Made by a program: the position numbers and the translations under genes. A DNA stretch of 64,000 nt from Pseudoalteromonas luteoviolacea B = ATCC 29581 (GTDB lineage: Bacteria > Pseudomonadota > Gammaproteobacteria > Enterobacterales > Alteromonadaceae), in assembly GCA_000333235.1 (NCBI GenBank), contig CAPN01000010.1, positions 124,001 to 188,000 on the forward strand. Reading direction: 5' to 3'. Positions within the stretch are counted from its first letter, which is position 1; the number at the start of each line of letters is the position of its first letter. Below are positions 58,716 through 64,000 of the stretch, piece by piece. The notes below the pieces were generated by a model. That model had not been told where the DNA came from. It was given only the letters and a program-made list of their open reading frames with translations, and made no database searches.

Positions 58716-61700
58716 TTAACCTACATACTTACGTGCATTACGGAACATACGCATCCACGGGCTGTCTTCTTGCCATTCGTCAGGGCGCCAAGAGTTCGCT
58801 ACCGCTCTAAATACACGCTCTGGATGCGGCATCATTACTGTCGCACGACCATCCGTTGACGTAATACCAGTAATACCAGCCGGTGAACCATTCGGGTTAG
58901 CCGGATATTGTTCCGTTGGATTACCATAGTTATCAACAAACTTAACCGCGACAGTACCTGAGTTTAATGCATGCTCAACAGCACCTGAGTTGCGGAATTC
59001 AGCATGGCCTTCACCGTGCGACACTGCAATTGGCATGCGCGATCCGGCCATTCCGTTGAAGAATACCGAGGGACTCTCTTGCACTTCAACTAAGCTAAAA
59101 CGAGCTTCAAAGCGAGCCGATTTGTTTTGTACAAATCGAGGCCAATGTTCAGTTCCTGGGATAAGCTCACGTAAGGTCGACATCATTTGACAACCATTAC
59201 ACACACCTAAGCTAAACGTGTCTGGACGTTCAAAGAAAGTTTGGAATTGCTCCCTTGCCATGTCATTGAACAGTATAGACTTTGCCCAACCTTCACCTGC
59301 ACCCAAGACATCACCGTATGAGAAACCGCCACAGGCGACTAAGCCTTTAAATTGCTCAAGGGTTAAACGTCCCTCAAGAATATCACTCATGTGTACATCG
59401 ACCGCTGCAAAACCTGCACGGTTAAATGCTGCTGCCATTTCTAAATGAGAGTTAACGCCTTGCTCACGCAAAATTGCCATTTTTGGTTTAACACCTTTCG
59501 CAATGTAAGGCGCAGCAATGTCTTCATTAAGATCGAAGCTAAGTTTCACATTAAGACCAGGATCTTTTTCATCGAACTTAGCGTCAAATTCTTGTCTCGC
59601 ACACACAGGATTATCGCGCATCGCTTGCATTTGATACGTTGTTTCTGCCCAAATAGTACGTAACTCTGTACGTGTATTTTCTAATACGATATTGCCACTT
59701 TTAACGAATGAAATCGTATCACTGGTATTCGGCGTACCAATCAAATGCACTATTTCACTTAAATCATGTGCTGCAAGAACGGCTTTTACGTCTGCAAGAT
59801 CATCATTACGAACTTGAATCACCGCGCCAAGCTCTTCGTTAAAGAGCGCTTCAACATTCGAACCAATTAAGCTATCTAGGTTGACGGTAACACCAGTACG
59901 ACCCGCAAATGCCATCTCAGCAACCGTTGTAAACAAACCACCATCTGAGCGGTCGTGATACGCAAGTAGTTTGCCGTCCGTTACTAATGCTTGCATTGCA
60001 TTATAGAACCCCTTTAACAACTCAGGGTTATCTACATCTGGTGTTTTATCACCAAGTTGCTTGTAAACTTGTGCTAAACACGATGCACCTAAACGATTTT
60101 GACCAGCACCTAAATCAATCAGTAATAAACTGCTGTCGCCTTTATCTGTACGTAACTGTGGCGTCACCGTTTTACGAATATCGTCAACTCGTCCAAACGC
60201 AGAAATAATCAAGGACAGTGGCGCGGTCACCGATTTTTCTTCACCATTTTCATCCCATTTGGTTTTCATAGACATCGAGTCTTTACCAACAGGGATTGTC
60301 AAACCTAAGGCAGGACACAGCTCTTCACCAACCGCTTTTACGGCTTCATAGAGACCCGCATCTTCACCAGGGTGACCTGCTGCAGCCATCCAGTTTGCTG
60401 AGAGTTTTATATTTTCCAAACCACCGATGTTCGCACATGCAATGTTCGTTAGAGCTTCACCGACAGCTAAACGAGCTGATGCACCGTAATTAAGCAATGC
60501 AGCAGGTGTTCGCTCACCCATCGACATCGCTTCGCCGTGGTAAGTATCATAACTTGCCGCTGTTACGGCACAGTTTGCGACAGGCACCTGCCAAGGCCCT
60601 ACCATTTGGTCACGCGCGACTAACCCCGTTACGGTACGGTCACCAATTGTGATTAAGAACGTTTTTTCAGCAATGGTTGGTAATCGCAATAAACGTGTCG
60701 CGGCATCTGCGATGTTAATGTCATTTACGTTAAGTGCATTACCTTTTACCTGTAATGATTTTACCTCGCGATGCATTTTTGGTGGCTTACCAAGTAAAAC
60801 ATCGAGCGGTAAATCCACCGGGTTATTATCAAAATGGGTGTCCGATACGGTTAAGTGACGTTCTTCCGTCGCTTCACCAATCACTGCGTATTGCGCACGT
60901 TCACGTTTACAAATAGCCTCAAAACGCGGGAAATCTTCCGCTGCAACGGCTAATACATAACGCTCTTGAGATTCGTTACACCAAATTTCATGTGGTGCCA
61001 TACCAGGCTCATCATTAGGCACATTACGAAGTTCAAACTTACCGCCTCGACCACCATCATTGACCAGCTCAGGGAAGGCATTTGAAATACCACCCGCACC
61101 TACGTCGTGGATAAACGCGATTGGGTTTGCATCACCAAGTTGCCAACATTTGTCGATCACTTCCTGACAACGACGCTCCATTTCTGGGTTTTCACGTTGT
61201 ACTGAAGCAAAATCAAGATCTTCATTCGATTGACCTGACGCCATTGATGATGCCGCACCACCACCAAGGCCGATGTTCATAGCAGGGCCACCTAAAACAA
61301 TAAGCTTAGCGCCTACTGGAATATCCCCTTTTTCAACATGGTCCGTACGAATGTTACCTAAACCACCAGCGATCATAATCGGCTTGTGGTAACCACGTAC
61401 TTCTTCACCATTATGGCTGTTTACTTTTTCTTCGTATGTACGGAAATAACCTAACAAATTTGGACGACCAAACTCGTTATTGAATGCCGCGCCACCCAGT
61501 GGCCCATCTATCATGATATCCAACGCATTTACAATGCGACCTGGTTTGCCGAAATTGGTTTCCCATGGTTGTTCAAATCCTGGAATACGCAAGTTTGAAA
61601 CGGTAAAACCAACTAAGCCAGCTTTTGGTTTCGATCCTCGACCTGTCGCGCCTTCATCGCGGATTTCACCACCTGAACCAGTAGAAGCGCCAGAAAAAGG

Positions 61701-62612
61701 CGCAATTGCCGTTGGGTGATTGTGCGTTTCGACTTTCATTAAGATATTTATATCTTCATGATGGTAGCTATATTCACCTTCTGCGTTGGGGAAAAAACGC
61801 CCTGCTTTAGACCCTGTCATTACCGCAGCATTATCTTTATAGGCGGATAACACATTTTCTGGATGAGTTTCGAAGGTATTTTTAATCATTTTAAACAGCG
61901 ATTTGGGCTGTTCTACACCGTCAATTGTCCAATCTGCATTGAAAATTTTGTGGCGACAATGTTCTGAGTTTGCCTGAGCAAACATAAATAATTCGATGTC
62001 GTTCGGGTTACGTCCAAGCTTTTGGAAATTTTCGACCAAATAGTCAATTTCATCGTCAGCAAGGGCAAAACCTTGTTCTACGTTAGCTTTTGCTAACGCT
62101 TCACGCCCACCGCCTAAAATATCTACTGATGACATAGGACGCGGTGATTCGATACGGAATAATTTACCAGCGTCTTCAAGCTGAGCATGTGTCGACTCTG
62201 TCATGCGATCATGTAAAAGCTTAGCAACATCTTGCAATTGTATCTCGTTCAATGCACCTTCAACATAATACGCGATACCGCGTTCTACGCGGTGCACTTT
62301 ACTTAGTCCGCAATTATGTGCGATATCCGTTGCTTTTGATGCCCACGGAGAGATTGTACCGATGCGTGGTGTAACAAGGATTAAAGCGCCTTGCGGTTCA
62401 TGTTCTTGGATGGTTGGACCATATTTGAGGAGTTTGTTCAACTTCTCTAGTTCGGCCTCTGTCAATGTGTCTGTCAAATCCGCAAAATGCATAAACTCAG
62501 CATAGACACCAGAGACAGGAAGGTTTTCTGCTTGGCATTTTTCAAGGATTTTTTGAACTTTAAACTCAGAAAGTGCTGGCGCACCACGTAAGATTAACAT
62601 AGGTATTTTCAT
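58716..62612 (-). CDS. purL: Phosphoribosylformylglycinamidine synthase
   Basis: A 1298-residue large-type PurL for step four of purine synthesis. It has an N-terminal PurS-like domain, a linker, two FGAM synthetase halves ([20 protein letters not shown] is the ATP/FGAR site), and a C-terminal glutamine amidotransferase with nucleophile cysteine in [14 protein letters not shown] and the PHPERVFR histidine. Length matches E. coli PurL (1295). An ATG at 62600 is an alternative start. Monocistronic. Confidence 0.98.
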   Translation of the reverse strand: MKIPMLILRGAPALSEFKVQKILEKCQAENLPVSGVYAEFMHFADLTDTLTEAELEKLNKLLKYGPTIQEHEPQGALILVTPRIGTISPWASKATDIAHNCGLSKVHRVERGIAYYVEGALNEIQLQDVAKLLHDRMTESTHAQLEDAGKLFRIESPRPMSSVDILGGGREALAKANVEQGFALADDEIDYLVENFQKLGRNPNDIELFMFAQANSEHCRHKIFNADWTIDGVEQPKSLFKMIKNTFETHPENVLSAYKDNAAVMTGSKAGRFFPNAEGEYSYHHEDINILMKVETHNHPTAIAPFSGASTGSGGEIRDEGATGRGSKPKAGLVGFTVSNLRIPGFEQPWETNFGKPGRIVNALDIMIDGPLGGAAFNNEFGRPNLLGYFRTYEEKVNSHNGEEVRGYHKPIMIAGGLGNIRTDHVEKGDIPVGAKLIVLGGPAMNIGLGGGAASSMASGQSNEDLDFASVQRENPEMERRCQEVIDKCWQLGDANPIAFIHDVGAGGISNAFPELVNDGGRGGKFELRNVPNDEPGMAPHEIWCNESQERYVLAVAAEDFPRFEAICKRERAQYAVIGEATEERHLTVSDTHFDNNPVDLPLDVLLGKPPKMHREVKSLQVKGNALNVNDINIADAATRLLRLPTIAEKTFLITIGDRTVTGLVARDQMVGPWQVPVANCAVTAASYDTYHGEAMSMGERTPAALLNYGASARLAVGEALTNIACANIGGLENIKLSANWMAAAGHPGEDAGLYEAVKAVGEELCPALGLTIPVGKDSMSMKTKWDENGEEKSVTAPLSLIISAFGRVDDIRKTVTPQLRTDKGDSSLLLIDLGAGQNRLGASCLAQVYKQLGDKTPDVDNPELLKGFYNAMQALVTDGKLLAYHDRSDGGLFTTVAEMAFAGRTGVTVNLDSLIGSNVEALFNEELGAVIQVRNDDLADVKAVLAAHDLSEIVHLIGTPNTSDTISFVKSGNIVLENTRTELRTIWAETTYQMQAMRDNPVCARQEFDAKFDEKDPGLNVKLSFDLNEDIAAPYIAKGVKPKMAILREQGVNSHLEMAAAFNRAGFAAVDVHMSDILEGRLTLEQFKGLVACGGFSYGDVLGAGEGWAKSILFNDMAREQFQTFFERPDTFSLGVCNGCQMMSTLRELIPGTEHWPRFVQNKSARFEARFSLVEVQESPSVFFNGMAGSRMPIAVSHGEGHAEFRNSGAVEHALNSGTVAVKFVDNYGNPTEQYPANPNGSPAGITGITSTDGRATVMMPHPERVFRAVANSWRPDEWQEDSPWMRMFRNARKYVG

Positions 62613-62647
62613 CCGGGGTTAGGGATTGAACGATATTTAGGGCCGCT

Positions 62648-62676
62648 ATTATAGTCGAAATAGCGCGTAGGTTTAA
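62648..62676 (-). promoter_or_regulatory. Candidate purL promoter
   Basis: On the minus strand, TTAAAC (62671-62676), a 17-nt spacer and a consensus TATAAT (62648-62653) lie 36-64 nt before the purL ATG. I found no convincing PurR box. The remainder of the 62.68-63.02 kb gap shows no gene or strong structure. Confidence 0.5.
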
Positions 62677-63031
62677 CACAAAATTACTAAAAGCTGTAAA
62701 AATCAGACCAATGTCCTTGATTATTTCAAAGACACACATCTAAGCTCTTGATATGTGGTAAAGGTAAGTTCAAATACAGATAAAAAAGTAACTATCGTAA
62801 TTAATTGATTTTTCGACTGCACGGTAAACATAAGTGATCCGATAACTGGTCGCTCTAGTATGAAATGATATTAGTTACAATTAAGCTCGTTAAAACAGTA
62901 GGCGATACAAAAAAAAGCCGATACTATCAGCGAAAATAGACTAAGCACTTCTTTTGGTCTCATTGTCAAACTAACGTAACAAAGTGCGGTCTAATCTTTA
63001 GGAATAGGTACTCTCACAGAAGGAGGTTCGT

Positions 63032-63792
<761 letters not shown>

Positions 63793-63889
63793 CTAAAATA
63801 AGGCAAATTAGCATGGCTTCGCTTTTACGCTTTGGGCTATAATTCGCCGCTTTTTTTAATCTTGGCAACACACAACACACGGGCAAAAG

Positions 63890-64000
63890 ATGAAATTTCC
63901 TGGACGCCGCAGGCATAAACACTATTTTCCGGTGGAAGATAAAGATCCACTCATTAGTCAATTCCATTCGAGCGATCGATTAACTCACAACTACATTTGT
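63890..64000 (+). CDS. gsk: Inosine/guanosine kinase (5' end only)
   Basis: The 37 codons from the ATG at 63890 to the window edge begin MKFPGRRRHKHYFPVEDKDP, which closely matches the N-terminus of E. coli Gsk as I remember it. Gsk is a PfkB-family nucleoside kinase for purine salvage. The catalytic part is outside the window. A TATAAT hexamer lies at 63838-63843. Confidence 0.85.
   Translation, partial: MKFPGRRRHKHYFPVEDKDPLISQFHSSDRLTHNYIC

Overview
The window is a gene-dense, AT-rich stretch of a gammaproteobacterial chromosome. Conserved gene blocks (lptD-surA-pdxA-rsmA-apaG-apaH, hemL/clcA/erpA, uppP/folK/folB/plsY/tsaD, ubiC-ubiA, glpE-glpG, kbl-tdh, the LPS core genes, purL, tadA and gsk), together with a second secD-secF pair and orphan gspA-gspB, suggest a marine Alteromonadales bacterium, probably Pseudoalteromonadaceae. 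The lineage is inferred from remembered gene content, not from a search. I saw no prophage, transposase, CRISPR array, rRNA or tRNA gene.

Layout. 1-2.2 kb: djlA (cut by the window edge), murU and amgK on the minus strand, for a co-chaperone and peptidoglycan recycling. 2.3-8.9 kb: the outer-membrane biogenesis, B6, ribosome-maturation and Ap4A operon lptD-surA-pdxA-rsmA-apaG-apaH. 9-14.6 kb: a chemoreceptor, transketolase, and metK behind a MetJ-type operator. 14.9-18.3 kb: a short exported ORF followed by a second SecD-SecF pair. 18.4-23.7 kb: hemL, pyrB, hemJ, a CBS-domain ClC channel, and erpA with an IscR-type operator. 23.8-27.8 kb: an HDOD protein, a START-domain protein, a CYTH-CHAD triphosphatase and an SH3 membrane protein. 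27.9-32.3 kb: an Lrp-family regulator divergent from putA. 32.4-45.7 kb: two HD-GYP proteins, gspB-gspA, cca, uppP-folK-folB, plsY, tsaD with yjaG, small membrane and zinc-ribbon proteins, a LysR regulator and ubiC-ubiA. 46.1-50.0 kb: a FliL-like orphan, glpE-glpG and kbl-tdh. 50.2-58.3 kb: LPS inner core and surface assembly (gmhB, a GT9 heptosyltransferase, kdkA, hldE, gmhA, a Wzi-family protein, waaA). 58.7-64 kb: purL, an unlisted 52-residue basic protein, tadA and the start of gsk.

The most interesting locus is 14.9-15.6 kb. A 171-codon ORF with a signal-anchor-like N-terminus sits directly upstream of secD2-secF2. Its last codons are perfectly complementary over 8 nt to the secD2 ribosome-binding region, and three hairpins lie between the two strands. 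This is the arrangement expected of a secretion-monitoring arrest peptide such as Vibrio VemP, but the protein does not look obviously like VemP. Other items worth checking are a dispersed intergenic repeat family with terminal inverted repeats (two long copies and one internally deleted copy), a 23/25 match to the IscR type 1 site before erpA, a perfect met box before metK, phased repeats between the Lrp-family gene and an RHH-less putA, and the small basic protein at 63.0 kb.
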